Below, piece after piece: positions 15,857 to 25,324 of a stretch of DNA of 64,000 nucleotides (within the stretch, counting starts at the first letter, position 1; each line of letters begins with the position of its first letter). The notes under the pieces were generated by a model, which had not been told where the DNA came from, searched no databases, and saw only the letters and a program-made list of their open reading frames with translations. A program made the position numbers and the translations under genes. Origin of the DNA: Streptomyces justiciae (GTDB taxonomy: Bacteria > Actinomycetota > Actinomycetes > Streptomycetales > Streptomycetaceae). Where the stretch lies: positions 173,135 through 237,134 of the forward strand of contig NZ_JADDXU010000016.1 of assembly GCF_015163075.1 (NCBI RefSeq), given 5' to 3'.

Positions 15857-15891
15857 CCGGGGTTTGTCAGTTCTGTGCTGACAAGCCCCGG
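15857..15891 (+). terminator. Stem-loop after the GH5-GH6 operon
   Basis: Bases 15857-15870 (CCGGGGTTTGTCAG) pair with 15878-15891 (CTGACAAGCCCCGG) over 14 bp with one G-T wobble and a 7-base loop. The 229-base gap from 15783 to 16011 otherwise holds the common Streptomyces intergenic motif around 15821-15840 and the promoter region of the next gene. Confidence 0.75.
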
Positions 15892-16011
15892 CTGTACTCA
15901 ACGCGAGCACGCATCATTCGCGTCCCGTTTTTTGCCGTCCCGGCAACGACACTGGCCTCCTCCCGGTGCGTCGGCGCACGCTGGCCGCACACGGACGAGA
16001 GGCTGACCACC

Positions 16012-16884
16012 ATGGCGCACAAGCACGCTCATCACGACCACACCGACATCGACTGGGCCGAGATGGCCCCGATGCTGGAGGACCAGGCCGAGCTGTACAC
16101 GCCCCTGTACGAGCACGCCATGGCCTGGCTGGCCAAGCGGCAGACCGAGCCAGGGCTGGTCGTCGACGCGGGCAGTGGGCCGGGGGTCGTGTCGTGTCTG
16201 CTCGCCGACACCTTTCCCGGCGCCCGGGTCGTCGCCGTGGACGGGTCGGAGCCGCTTCTCGAGCGGGCCCGGGAGCGGGCCGGGCGGCTCGGCGTCGCGG
16301 ACCGGTTCGGCACGCTCGCCGGTGAACTGCCCGACGTGCTCGACGACTTGGACTACCCGGCCGATCTGCTCTGGGCCAGCTGGAGCCTGCACCACCTCGG
16401 CGACCAGAAGGCGGCCCTGGCCGCGTTCGCCGCGCGGCTCGCGCCCGGCGGCACCCTCGCCCTGCTGGAGGGCAGCCTGCCCACCCGGTATCTGCCGCGC
16501 GACATCGGCATCGGCCGCCCGGGGCTCCAGGCCCGGCTCGACGCGGTGCACGAGGAGTGGTTCACCGAGATGCGGGCCGCGCTGCCCGGCTCGGTCGACG
16601 TGGTCGAGGACTGGGCGGCGCTGATGACGTCCGTGGGGCTGAAGCCCACCGGTACCCGCAGCTTCCTCCTTGACCTGCCCGCCCCCACCACCGACCGGGC
16701 CCGCCGGTGCGCCGTCACCGCCTTCACCCGGATGCGGGACGTGCTCGGCGAGCGCCTCGACGCCGACGACCGCGCCACCCTCGACCGGCTCGTCGACCCC
16801 GACGACAAGGCGAGCCTGCACCACCGCCCGGACGTGTTCGTCCTGACGGCCCGCACGGTGCACACGGCGGTCCGCCCGGTCTGA
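16012..16884 (+). CDS. SAM-dependent methyltransferase with His-rich N-terminus
   Basis: A 290-residue soluble protein. The first 15 residues (MAHKHAHHDHTDIDW) hold five histidines. The SAM site is VVDAGSGPGVVSCLLAD, followed by VVAVDGSEPLLERA, and a motif IV-like stretch LLWASWSLHHLGD comes later. The group resembles Methyltransf_12/25 enzymes. ATG 16012 is the only start that gives this family N-terminus; upstream in-frame sequence is intergenic. The histidines may be a metal site, but this is inference. It stands alone, with the SDR gene 79 bases downstream, and the substrate is unknown. Confidence 0.86.
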   Translation: MAHKHAHHDHTDIDWAEMAPMLEDQAELYTPLYEHAMAWLAKRQTEPGLVVDAGSGPGVVSCLLADTFPGARVVAVDGSEPLLERARERAGRLGVADRFGTLAGELPDVLDDLDYPADLLWASWSLHHLGDQKAALAAFAARLAPGGTLALLEGSLPTRYLPRDIGIGRPGLQARLDAVHEEWFTEMRAALPGSVDVVEDWAALMTSVGLKPTGTRSFLLDLPAPTTDRARRCAVTAFTRMRDVLGERLDADDRATLDRLVDPDDKASLHHRPDVFVLTARTVHTAVRPV

Positions 16885-16963
16885 CCGACGCCCGACGGCC
16901 CTTGACTTCGAGAACGCTCCAAGTGATCTACTGCCCGGCGTTCACCGAAAACAGGGGGTAGTC

Positions 16964-17665
16964 ATGAGTGATGCACCGGTCGCGCTCATCACCGGTGGCG
17001 GCAGCGGCATCGGCGCCGCGGTCGCGCGGCAACTGCTCGACGCCGGGCAGCGGGTGACCGTCACCGGCCGCGGCGCGGAGCGGCTGCGCGGCTTCGCCGG
17101 GGAACTCGGCGATCCCGAGGGGCTGTTGACGCTCGTCGGCGACGCCGCGGACTACGACAGCGTGCGGTCGGCGGTCGACCGTACGCTCAAGGAGTTCGGC
17201 CGGCTGGACACCGTGGTGTCCAACGCCGGATTCGCCACCCACGACTCGGTCGCCGACGGGGACCCGGCCGGCTGGACCGAGATGGTGCTGACCAACGTCC
17301 TCGGCCCAGCGCTGCTGATCCGCGCCTCCGTCGAGGCGCTCAAGGAGACCCGGGGGCGGATCGTCCTTGTCGGCAGCGTCGCCGGGTTCGTGCCCACGCC
17401 CGGCAACATCTACGGGGCCACGAAGTGGGCGGTCACCGGGCTCGCCGAGAACACCCGGCGCCAGGTCACCGAGTGGGGCATCGGCGTCACCCTGATCGCG
17501 CCCGGCCGGGTGGAGACCCCGTTCTGGGACGGCTACGGCAGCCTCCCGCCGGGCCATCTCCTCACCGCCGACCAGCTCGCCGACTCGATCGTGTGGGCCA
17601 TCCGGCAGCCCGAGGGAGTCGACGTCAACACGGTCGTCGTACGGCCGATCGGGCAGCCCAACTGA
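16964..17665 (+). CDS. Short-chain dehydrogenase/reductase
   Basis: A 233-residue classical SDR. It shows the cofactor motif TGGGSGIG at about residues 11-18, NAG in VVSNAGFATH, the catalytic serine in VGSVAGF, and YGATK with catalytic tyrosine and lysine near residues 149-153. The PGRVETPFW loop is typical of NADP-preferring 3-oxoacyl-ACP-reductase-like SDRs. ATG 16964 follows AGGGGG. It probably reduces or oxidises a small alcohol or ketone; the substrate cannot be told. The downstream transporter gene is in the same direction with an 86-base gap. Confidence 0.9.
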   Translation: MSDAPVALITGGGSGIGAAVARQLLDAGQRVTVTGRGAERLRGFAGELGDPEGLLTLVGDAADYDSVRSAVDRTLKEFGRLDTVVSNAGFATHDSVADGDPAGWTEMVLTNVLGPALLIRASVEALKETRGRIVLVGSVAGFVPTPGNIYGATKWAVTGLAENTRRQVTEWGIGVTLIAPGRVETPFWDGYGSLPPGHLLTADQLADSIVWAIRQPEGVDVNTVVVRPIGQPN

Positions 17666-17751
17666 GGTGCGCGCGGGTCGGTGCGTGATGCATGCGTCGC
17701 GGGTGAACGGGTAGACGGGCGGTCCCGCGTCCGTCGGAGGGACCCCGCACC

Positions 17752-18678
17752 ATGGCACGCACCGGCACCGACACCAGGACCGCTCAGGATCAGTCGCTCA
17801 CGACCCGGCTGCCCGGCGGTCCGCGCGCCGGGCAGACCGTCGGGGCCGTGGTGCTGTCGCTGTCGCCGGTCTGCATCGAACTGTCCGGCGCGGCGGCCGG
17901 AACCGCCTCGGTCTACCGCTGTCTGCTCTGTGTGCCCGTGCTGGTGCTGCTGTCCCTGCCGGAGCACCGCCGCGAGGGCCCGCCGCCCCGGCGCCAGCTG
18001 CTGTACGGCGTCGCGGGCGGGGCGCTGTTCGCGGGGGACATGCTGCTGTGGTCCAAGGCCATCACCGAGGTGGGCGCGGGACTGTCGACCGTGCTGGTGA
18101 ACGTGCAGGTCGTGCTGGTGCCGCTGCTGGCGTGGGCGGTGGACCGGGAGCACGTGCCGCGCCGCTTCCTGCTGTGGCTGCCGCCGCTGTGCGCGGGGGT
18201 GGTGCTCACCGGCGGGCTGTTCGAGCAGGGTGCGAGCGGCAGCGACCCGACGGCGGGCACCGTCCACGCGGTGCTGGCGGCGCTGAGCTACTCCGGCTTT
18301 CTCTTCCTGCTGCGCCGCGGCGGCTTCGAGGGCCACGTGGTGACGACGTACACCGTGGTCGTGGTGTCCGCCACCGTCTTCTCCGCCCTCGGCGGCTGGG
18401 CCTGGGGCGCCCTCGACCTCACCCCGCCCGCCGCCGCCCTGGGCTGGCTGGCGGTGGCCGCGGTCAGCAGCGGCATGATCGGCTGGCTCCTCGTCGCCCT
18501 CAACTCCCCTCATCTGCCGAGCCACGTCGGCGCGGTCCTGCTGCTGCTCACGCCGGTCGGCGCGCTGGTGCTGGGCGCGGCGGTACTGGGGGAGCGGCCC
18601 ACGGTCGCGCAGTGGGGCGGCTGCGCGCTGATCCTGGTCAGCGCCTACGCCACGGTGACGAGTCGCAGGCGGACATGA
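17752..18678 (+). CDS. EamA/DMT-superfamily membrane transporter
   Basis: A 308-residue membrane protein with about ten hydrophobic segments in the two-repeat EamA pattern. Each half ends in a helix followed by the LGE-type motif; the second is visible as LLLLTPVGALVLGAAVLGER. The glycine-rich helix GALFAGDMLLWSKAITEVGA is conserved in the family. Such proteins export or import small metabolites or amino acids; the substrate is unknown. ATG 17752 is the first plausible start, preceded by GGAGGGA. A strong bidirectional terminator follows two bases after the stop. Confidence 0.88.
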   Translation: MARTGTDTRTAQDQSLTTRLPGGPRAGQTVGAVVLSLSPVCIELSGAAAGTASVYRCLLCVPVLVLLSLPEHRREGPPPRRQLLYGVAGGALFAGDMLLWSKAITEVGAGLSTVLVNVQVVLVPLLAWAVDREHVPRRFLLWLPPLCAGVVLTGGLFEQGASGSDPTAGTVHAVLAALSYSGFLFLLRRGGFEGHVVTTYTVVVVSATVFSALGGWAWGALDLTPPAAALGWLAVAAVSSGMIGWLLVALNSPHLPSHVGAVLLLLTPVGALVLGAAVLGERPTVAQWGGCALILVSAYATVTSRRRT

Positions 18679-18679
18679 C

Positions 18680-18712
18680 GAAGGCCCGGACGGCGGTCCC
18701 GTCCGGGCCTTC
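18680..18712. terminator. Bidirectional terminator
   Basis: GAAGGCCCGGAC (18680-18691) pairs perfectly with GTCCGGGCCTTC (18701-18712), a 12-bp stem with 9-base loop. It fills the 48-base gap between the convergent stops at 18678 and 18727. Confidence 0.88.
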
Positions 18713-18726
18713 CCCGGTGCACGGTC

Positions 18727-19563
18727 TCAGCCGATGTCGAACGTCGCCGGGTCCGGGCCGATGCGGCGGTCCTCGTTGAGGGCGCTGATCGCGGCCAGGT
18801 CCTCGGTGTCCAGGCTGAAGTCGAAGACCTGGATGTTCTCCTTGATCCGGGACGGGGTCACGGACTTGGGGATCACCACGTTGCCGAGCTGGAGGTGCCA
18901 GCGCAGGACGACCTGGGCCGGGGTGCGGCCGTGCTTCTGGGCGATGGCGACGATCGCCGGGACCTCCAGGAGGCCCTTGCCCTGGCCGAGCGGGGACCAG
19001 GCCTCGGTGGCGATGCCCTGCTCCGCGTGGAACTCGCGGGAGGCGTGCTGCTGGAGGTGCGGGTGCAGCTCGATCTGGTTGACCGCCGGGATGACCGAGG
19101 TCTCGGCGATGAGCCGCTCCAGGTGCTCCGGGTAGAAGTTGGAGACGCCGATCGCGCGGACACGGCCGTCGGCGTGCAGCTTCTCGAACGCCTTGTACGT
19201 GTCGACGTACTTGTCCCGGGCCGGCAGCGGCCAGTGGATCAGGTACAGGTCCACGTAGTCCAGGCCGAGCTTCTCCAGGGAGGTGTCGAAGGCGCGCAGG
19301 GTGGCGTCGTACCCCTGATCGCCGTTCCAGAGCTTGGTGGTGACGAACACGTCCTCGCGGGGGATGCCGGAGGAGGTGATGGCCTTGCCGGTGCCCTCTT
19401 CGTTGCCGTAGATCGCCGCTGTGTCGATGCTGCGGTACCCGGCCTCCAGAGCGGTCGCGACCGCCTGCTGCGCCTCGTCGTCCGGCACCTGCCAGACGCC
19501 GAAGCCCAGCTGGGGCATCTCGACGCCGTTGTTCAGGATGATCGGGGGGACCTTGCTGCTCAC
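18727..19563 (-). CDS. Aldo/keto reductase (2,5-diketo-D-gluconate reductase type)
   Basis: A 278-residue protein. The AKR tetrad is visible: D in SIDTAAIYG with Y, K in VTTKLWNG and H in LIHWPLP. Signature VRAIGVSNFYPEHLERL and the NADPH loop IPKSVTPSRIKENI are also present. It reduces aldehydes or ketones with NADPH. GTG 19563 gives the usual SSKVPPIILNNGVEMPQLG start and normal length; in-frame ATG 19605 would add 14 residues of poor character. A 15-bp palindrome (ATCACGG G CCGTGAT, 19614-19628) lies just upstream and may be an operator. Confidence 0.9.
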   Translation of the reverse strand: MSSKVPPIILNNGVEMPQLGFGVWQVPDDEAQQAVATALEAGYRSIDTAAIYGNEEGTGKAITSSGIPREDVFVTTKLWNGDQGYDATLRAFDTSLEKLGLDYVDLYLIHWPLPARDKYVDTYKAFEKLHADGRVRAIGVSNFYPEHLERLIAETSVIPAVNQIELHPHLQQHASREFHAEQGIATEAWSPLGQGKGLLEVPAIVAIAQKHGRTPAQVVLRWHLQLGNVVIPKSVTPSRIKENIQVFDFSLDTEDLAAISALNEDRRIGPDPATFDIG

Positions 19564-19682
19564 GAGCTCTTGATCCTTACGGTTGTCGTCAGGTGGTACT
19601 CCCATCGTCAACGATCACGGGCCGTGATGCATTCCTGACGGCGGAATGGAGCGGAAGACGACGGAATCTCCCGGAAACGGCC

Positions 19683-21527
19683 TCAGGCCCTGTACAAGGC
19701 CTCGACCTCGTTGACGTACGCGTTCTCGATGGCCTTGCGCTTCAGCTTCAGCGACGGCGTCAGCAGGCCGTGCTCCTCGGTGAACGGCTGGGCCAGGATG
19801 CGGAAGGTGCGGATCGACTCGGCCTGCGAGACCAGGGTGTTGGCGGCGACCACGGCCCGCCGCACCTCCGTCTCCAGGTCGGCGTCCCGCACCAGTTCGG
19901 CCGCCGGCATCTGCGGTTTGCCGCGCATCGCGAGCCAGTGCTCGACGGCCTCCTGGTCGAGGGTGACCAGGGCGGCGACGTACGGGCGGTCGTTGCCGAC
20001 GACGATGCACTGGGAGACCAGCGGATGGTCCCGGACGCGCTCCTCCAACTGGCCCGGGGAGACGCTCTTGCCGCCCGAGGTGACCAGGATCTCCTTCTTG
20101 CGGCCGGTGATGGTCAGGTAGCCGTCCTCGTCGAGGGAGCCCAGGTCCCCGGTGGCGAGCCAGCCGTCGTGCAGGGTCGCGTCGGTGGCCTTCTGGTTGT
20201 TGAGGTAGCCCTGGAAGACGTTGTCACCGTGCAGCCAGATCTCGCCGTCGTCCGCGATGTGCACGGTCATGCCGGGGATGGGCTGTCCGACGGTGCCGTA
20301 GCGGGTGCGCTCGGGCGGGTTGGCGGTGGCGGCGGCCGTCGACTCGGTGAGGCCGTAGCCCTCGTAGATGTGCACGCCCGCGCCCGCGAAGAACAGGCCG
20401 AGCCGGCGGTCCATGGCCGAACCGCCGGTCATCGCCTGCTTGATGCGGCCGCCCATCGCGGCCCGCATCTTGGAGTAGACGAGCTTGTCGAAGAGCTGGT
20501 GCTGCACGCGTAGACCCGCCGAAGGACCGGGCCCGATGCCCCAGGCCTTCGCCTCCATGGCGTCCGCGTACTTCACCGCGATGTCGACGGCCTTCTCGAA
20601 GGCGCCCGCCTTGCCCTCCTTCTCCGCCTTGCGGCGCGAGGCGTTGAACACCTTCTCGAAGATGTACGGCACCCCGAGGAAGAACGTCGGCTTGAACGCG
20701 GCGAGGTCGGGCATCAGGGCGGCGGCGTTCATCTGCGGCTGGTGGCCGAAGCGGACCCGGCCGCGGATCGCGGCGACCTGCACCATCCGCCCGAAGACAT
20801 GGGCGAGCGGCAGGAAGAGAAGGGTCGCGGCCTCGTCGCCCTTCTTGGAGTGGAACACCGGCTCCCAGCGCGCGATGACGGTGTCCGCCTCGTACATGAA
20901 GTTGCCGTGCGAGATGACACAGCCCTTGGGGCGGCCGGTGGTGCCGGAGGTGTAGATGATGGTGGCGACCGAGTCGGGGGTGACCGCCTGCCGGTGCCGG
21001 TGGACAACGTCGTCGTCGAGGTGGGCGCCGGCGTCGTACAGCTCCTGCACACAGCCCGCGTCCAGCTGCCACAGCTCGCGCAGCTGCGGCAGCCGGTCGA
21101 TGACGGTGGCGATGGTCATCGCGTGGTCCTCGTGCTCCACGATCGCGGCCGTGCACTCGGCGTCGTACAGCATCCAGAAACACTGCTCCGCCGACGACGT
21201 GGGGTAGACCGGCACCACCTGGGCGCCGATCGTCCACAGGGCGAAGTCGAAGAGGGTCCACTCGTAGCGGGTGCGGGAGACGATCGCGACCCGGTCACCG
21301 AACCGGATGCCACGGGCGAGCAGTCCCTTGGCGAGGGCGAGCACCTCGTCGCGGAACTCGGCCGAGGTCACGTCCCGCCACCGGCCGGACTCGTCCTTGC
21401 GGCCCAGCGCCACGCACAGCGGGTCCTCCTGGGCATACTCGAACACCACGTCGGCCAGTCCGCCCACCGGCGGTGCCAACGCCAACGGAGGGTTGGTGAA
21501 CTCGCGCAAACCCCGCTCCCTCGACAT
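19683..21527 (-). CDS. Long-chain fatty-acid-CoA ligase (AMP-forming)
   Basis: A 614-residue ANL-superfamily enzyme. P-loop-like motif IIYTSGTTGRPKG, then YGLTEST and ATGDLGSLDEDGYL, and a C-terminal GRKKEILVTSGGK hinge and catalytic lysine region. The long insert with FEKVFNASRRKAEKEGK marks the FACL/FadD15 group that activates long-chain fatty acids. Two-step reaction: acyl-adenylate, then CoA thioester, in the cytoplasm. ATG 21527 was chosen over an in-frame GTG at 21545. No operon partner; 224 bases upstream carry no gene. Confidence 0.93.
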   Translation of the reverse strand: MSRERGLREFTNPPLALAPPVGGLADVVFEYAQEDPLCVALGRKDESGRWRDVTSAEFRDEVLALAKGLLARGIRFGDRVAIVSRTRYEWTLFDFALWTIGAQVVPVYPTSSAEQCFWMLYDAECTAAIVEHEDHAMTIATVIDRLPQLRELWQLDAGCVQELYDAGAHLDDDVVHRHRQAVTPDSVATIIYTSGTTGRPKGCVISHGNFMYEADTVIARWEPVFHSKKGDEAATLLFLPLAHVFGRMVQVAAIRGRVRFGHQPQMNAAALMPDLAAFKPTFFLGVPYIFEKVFNASRRKAEKEGKAGAFEKAVDIAVKYADAMEAKAWGIGPGPSAGLRVQHQLFDKLVYSKMRAAMGGRIKQAMTGGSAMDRRLGLFFAGAGVHIYEGYGLTESTAAATANPPERTRYGTVGQPIPGMTVHIADDGEIWLHGDNVFQGYLNNQKATDATLHDGWLATGDLGSLDEDGYLTITGRKKEILVTSGGKSVSPGQLEERVRDHPLVSQCIVVGNDRPYVAALVTLDQEAVEHWLAMRGKPQMPAAELVRDADLETEVRRAVVAANTLVSQAESIRTFRILAQPFTEEHGLLTPSLKLKRKAIENAYVNEVEALYRA

Positions 21528-21751
21528 TGGTTCGACGCTCCGCACAGCGCCGTGAAAGCTACCCCACCCGCCGACGGGGCGGGAGGGGGTGCGGAATCGA
21601 GCGGTGTTCAGGTAGCGGCTGGTCAGCGCCGGAAAATGCGCTCACATGGGGAAGGGTCGGACAGAAAACTGACGGTTGAGTAAGTTTCGGACCCGTAATC
21701 TCCACCGAATCTGTACGACCCGATTACCCCGCTCCCAGCCTGTCGGAATGA

Positions 21752-23251
21752 TCAGTTCCGCTGTGTCGTCGTCTCCTCTGTCAGCGTCGTCGCGGCCGGT
21801 TTCGTCACACCCGTCCGCACCGCGCCCGGCGTCCTGAGCAGGGCCAGGACCAGCACCCCGCCGACCACCGCCACCGTCCCCGCCGTCACCGCCGCCGTGT
21901 TCAGCCCCGAGGCGAACGCGGCCCGCAGCGCGTGCTCGGGGAAAGCGCCGCGCAGCGCCTGCGCTCCGCCGCCCGCGAGCGCGTGGGCCGCGCCGTGCGG
22001 CAGCGAGTCCGCCATCCGGGAGGTCAGCACCGTGCCGAAGAAGGCGAGGCCGAGCGCGTACCCGAACTGCCGGAAGGTGTTGACCGCACCGCTCGCCATG
22101 CCCGACCGCTCCCGCTCCACCGTCGCCAGCGCGGCCCCCGCGACCGAGGGCGCCACCAGGCCCGTACCCACACCCACCAGGAGCAGTCCCGGTATCAGCG
22201 CCGTCGACGTCGAACCGGCGTCCAGGAACGCCATGCAGAACTGACCGGCGCCGATCAGCAGCAGCCCGCCCCCGACGGTGAACCGGGCCGGCACCCCGTG
22301 CAGCAGCCGCCCACCGGCCGCCGCCACCACGAACGCGGCCAGCGACAGCCACAGGAACACCAGCCCGCCACGCACCGGACTCATCCCCAGCACGGTCTGC
22401 AACCAGATCGAGGTGTACGCCATCACGCCGAACGCCGCCGCGTTGAAGGCGAACGCGCCCGCCATCACCCCGGAGAACGCCGGCTTCAGGAACAGCCGCG
22501 GATCGATCAGCGGGTCGGCGACCCGCCGCTCCACGACCAGGAAGGAGACCAGCGCGAGCGCCGCGCCCGCGAAGGAGACGAGGGTGCCCGTCGAGCCCCA
22601 GCCGTGCGACCCGGCCCGCACCGCCCCGTACGTCACCCCGCCCGCGAACGCCGCGAACGTCACCGTCCCCGCCCAGTCGACCCGCCGCCCGGCCCGCCCG
22701 CGCGACTCCGGCACCGCTCGCAGCGTCAGCCACACCGCGACCACGCTCACCGGCAGGTTGACGTAGAAGATCCACCGCCAGCCGGGACCGTCCGTCAGCA
22801 GTCCGCCCAGCACCGGGCCCACCGCGGACGCCGCGCCGCCCACCGCGCCCCACACCCCGAGCGCCATCGACATCCGCCGCCCCTGGTAGACCGACGCCAG
22901 CAGCGGCAGCGTCGTGGCGAGCGTCGCCGCCGCGCCCGCGCCCTGCAACGCCCGCGCCGCGACCAGCGTCGCCGGCCCGGACGCCACCCCGCACAGCAGC
23001 GAGGCCCCCGCGAACACCACGACCCCCGTCACATGCACCCGCCGCCGCCCCAGCACGTCGGCCGCGGCGCCCACTCCCAGCAGCAGCGCGGCCAGCGCCA
23101 GCGCGTAGGCGTCCATCACCCACTGCAGATCGCTCAGCGACGCGTGCAGCGCCGCCGCCATGTCCGGCAGCGCGACGATCGCGATCGTCACGTCCAGCAA
23201 CAACATGAACGTGCCGAGACACACCGCTGTCAGCGGCCCCCAAGTACGCAT
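21752..23251 (-). CDS. MFS drug-efflux transporter, DHA2 (14-helix) type
   Basis: A 499-residue membrane protein with 14 predicted helices. Conserved parts are LDVTIAIVALPDMAAAL in helix 1, the WVMDAYALALAAL segment, motif A (GVGAAADVLGRRRV) and motif C (GVWGAVGGAASAVGPVLGG). This combination marks proton-coupled multidrug exporters of the EmrB/QacA group. ATG 23251 follows GAGGAG. It is divergent from an Lrp-type regulator across 109 bases, which probably controls it. The drug or metabolite exported is unknown. Confidence 0.92.
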   Translation of the reverse strand: MRTWGPLTAVCLGTFMLLLDVTIAIVALPDMAAALHASLSDLQWVMDAYALALAALLLGVGAAADVLGRRRVHVTGVVVFAGASLLCGVASGPATLVAARALQGAGAAATLATTLPLLASVYQGRRMSMALGVWGAVGGAASAVGPVLGGLLTDGPGWRWIFYVNLPVSVVAVWLTLRAVPESRGRAGRRVDWAGTVTFAAFAGGVTYGAVRAGSHGWGSTGTLVSFAGAALALVSFLVVERRVADPLIDPRLFLKPAFSGVMAGAFAFNAAAFGVMAYTSIWLQTVLGMSPVRGGLVFLWLSLAAFVVAAAGGRLLHGVPARFTVGGGLLLIGAGQFCMAFLDAGSTSTALIPGLLLVGVGTGLVAPSVAGAALATVERERSGMASGAVNTFRQFGYALGLAFFGTVLTSRMADSLPHGAAHALAGGGAQALRGAFPEHALRAAFASGLNTAAVTAGTVAVVGGVLVLALLRTPGAVRTGVTKPAATTLTEETTTQRN

Positions 23252-23360
23252 GTCCTCAACTCCTCGTCCGTGGGATGCGTATGACTCCGTACGATGGGCT
23301 CGACACGGCCGATCACGGCGGTAACGGGCGTTGAAGCGCCGGAATCCGACAGGAGTGGGC

Positions 23361-24338
23361 ATGCTGACGATGGAATCCGCCACGCTCGATGCCCTGGACC
23401 TCCAGCTGCTGGCGGCGCTGGAGGTCAACGGCCGGGCCTCGTTCAGCCGGCTCGGGACCGTGCTCGGTGTCTCCGACCAGACGATCGCGCGCCGCTTCCG
23501 CAGACTGAGTGCCGAGGCGGGGCTGCGGGTCGTCGCGCTGCGGGACGGCTACCGGCTCGGGCAGGACCAGTGGATGCTGCGCTTCCGTTGCGCGCCCGAC
23601 AGCGCCCCGGCCATCTCGGACGCCCTCGCCAAACGGCCCGACACGGGCTGGATCGGCCTCGCCTCCGGCGGCACCGAGATCGTCTGCATGACCCGGCCCC
23701 GCAGCCCCGGCGACCACGACGAACTCCTGCTCGGCAAGCTGCCCCGCACCCCGAGCGTCGTCGACATCCGCGCCCACCAGCTGCTCCACCGCTTCTACGG
23801 CGGCCCCACCGGCTGGTCCAAGAAGTTCGGCGTGCTCACGGACGACCAGATCGCCGCCCTGCGCCCGCACCCCGAGCCCGGACCGGGACCGGCCCGTATC
23901 GACCCGGACGACGAACCCCTGCTCGCCGTCCTCGAACACGACGGACGGGCCGGCTACCCCGAACTCCAGCGCGCCACCGGCCGCTCCGAGTCCGCCGTCA
24001 AACGCCGGCTCGCCGCGCTGCTCGCCTCCGGGGCCGTCTACATCGACATCGAGTACCACTCCGAGGCCTTCGGCTTCCCCCGCGCGGCCGCCCTGTGGAT
24101 CACCACCGCCCCCGGCGCCCTGCACTCCGTCGGCCAGGCCCTCGCCGCCCACGACGAGGTCGCGTTCGCCAGCGCCACGGCCGGCCCCTCCAACCTCGTC
24201 ACCACCGTCGTCGTCCGCGACACGGCGGCCCTGTACGCCTACCTCAGCGGCCCGCTCGGGAGCCTGGCCGGGGTGCAGCACGTGGAGGCGACACCGTTCC
24301 TGCGCAGGGTGAAGCAACTGACGTACGCCCGGCCCTAG
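23361..24338 (+). CDS. Lrp/AsnC-family regulator with two HTH domains
   Basis: A 325-residue protein, about twice the length of simple Lrp proteins. Two AsnC-type helix-turn-helix units are visible: residues about 10-60 (LDLQLLAALEVNGRASFSRL) and about 185-235 (LLAVLEHDGRAGYPELQRAT). Each is followed by a RAM-like ligand domain. The last part resembles the usual AsnC C-terminus (VQHVEATPFLRRVK). This double form is common in Streptomyces. ATG 23361 follows AGGAG at 23351-23355. It is divergent from the DHA2 exporter and is its likely regulator, perhaps sensing an amino-acid-like compound. Confidence 0.88.
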   Translation: MLTMESATLDALDLQLLAALEVNGRASFSRLGTVLGVSDQTIARRFRRLSAEAGLRVVALRDGYRLGQDQWMLRFRCAPDSAPAISDALAKRPDTGWIGLASGGTEIVCMTRPRSPGDHDELLLGKLPRTPSVVDIRAHQLLHRFYGGPTGWSKKFGVLTDDQIAALRPHPEPGPGPARIDPDDEPLLAVLEHDGRAGYPELQRATGRSESAVKRRLAALLASGAVYIDIEYHSEAFGFPRAAALWITTAPGALHSVGQALAAHDEVAFASATAGPSNLVTTVVVRDTAALYAYLSGPLGSLAGVQHVEATPFLRRVKQLTYARP

Positions 24339-24383
24339 GGCCGGTCCGATGGATCAGGCCCCGGACGCGGGGTCTGGCACGCC

Positions 24384-25247
24384 CTAGGTGCGATGGAGGC
24401 GGTCGCCGCCCGTCAGGATCGCCGCCGCCAGGGCGTCCGCCGCGCCCTGGGACGTCGTGCGGCGGTGGCCGTGGACCAGGACGAAGTCGACGCGGCCCAG
24501 TTCCGGCAGGCCCGAGCGGTCCGGCATGCGGACCAGTCCCGGCGGGATCAGGCCCCGCGAGTGGGCCATCACGCCGAGCCCGGCGCGGGCCGCCGCGATC
24601 AGGCCGTTGAGGCTGCCGCTCGTGCACGCGATCCGCCACTCGCGGCCCTGCCGCTCCAGCGCCTCCAGCGCGAGCGCCCGGGTGATGCCCGGCGGCGGAT
24701 AGGCGATCAGCGGCACCGGACGGTCCGGGTCGAGGCGGAGCCGCTCCGCGCCGATCCACACCAGCCGGTCGTGCCACACCAGTTCGCCGCGCGGGTCCTC
24801 CGGCCGGCGTTTGGCGAGGACCAGGTCCAGCTTCCCGGCCGCCAACCGCTCGTGCAGCGTGCCCGAGAGCTCCACGGTCAGCTCCAGGTCGACCTCGGGA
24901 TGGTCGTACCGGAAGCGCTCCAGGATCTCCGGCAGCCGGGTCAGCACGAAGTCCTCCGACGCCCCGAAGCGCAGCCGGCCGCGCAGCCGGGTACCCGTGA
25001 AGAACGCCGACGCCTGCTCGTGCACGTCCAGGATGCGGCGCGCGAAGCCGAGCATCGCCTCGCCGTCCTCCGTCAGCTCCACCGAGTGGGTGTCCCGGGT
25101 GAACAACTGCCGCCCGGCCGCCTCCTCAAGACGCCGTACGTGCTGACTGACGGTTGACTGGCGCAGCCCGAGCCGCCGGGCGGCCTGGGTGAAGCTCAGG
25201 GTCTGCGCCACCGCCAGGAACGTACGCAACTGGGACGGGTCGTACAT
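24384..25247 (-). CDS. LysR-family transcription regulator
   Basis: A 287-residue protein with the LysR winged helix at residues 5-64 (LRTFLAVAQTLSFTQAARRL followed by the QSTVSQHVRRLE recognition helix). A periplasmic-binding-like effector domain begins near LRGRLRFGASEDF. It is divergent from the bile-acid-symporter-like gene at 25325 across 77 bases, the classical LysR arrangement. The gap holds CACGTT (25254-25259) and AACGTG (25267-25272) as a candidate half-site pair. ATG 25247 was chosen over an in-frame GTG at 25256. Confidence 0.9.
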   Translation of the reverse strand: MYDPSQLRTFLAVAQTLSFTQAARRLGLRQSTVSQHVRRLEEAAGRQLFTRDTHSVELTEDGEAMLGFARRILDVHEQASAFFTGTRLRGRLRFGASEDFVLTRLPEILERFRYDHPEVDLELTVELSGTLHERLAAGKLDLVLAKRRPEDPRGELVWHDRLVWIGAERLRLDPDRPVPLIAYPPPGITRALALEALERQGREWRIACTSGSLNGLIAAARAGLGVMAHSRGLIPPGLVRMPDRSGLPELGRVDFVLVHGHRRTTSQGAADALAAAILTGGDRLHRT

Positions 25248-25324
25248 GCACCCCACGTTATCGCGGAACGTGATGACAGTCAGAGCGGTATGCCGGATTC
25301 CCGATCGAGGGAGGGAGGAGGACG

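Noticed and set aside
15783..16011. Possible riboswitch or small RNA in the gap after the GH6 gene
   Set aside because: Only one simple hairpin and a common intergenic motif are visible; no conserved riboswitch core or second stem set was found.
16905..16930. LacI-type operator near GAGAACGCTCC before the SDR gene
   Set aside because: Only one half resembles an operator; no palindrome is formed.
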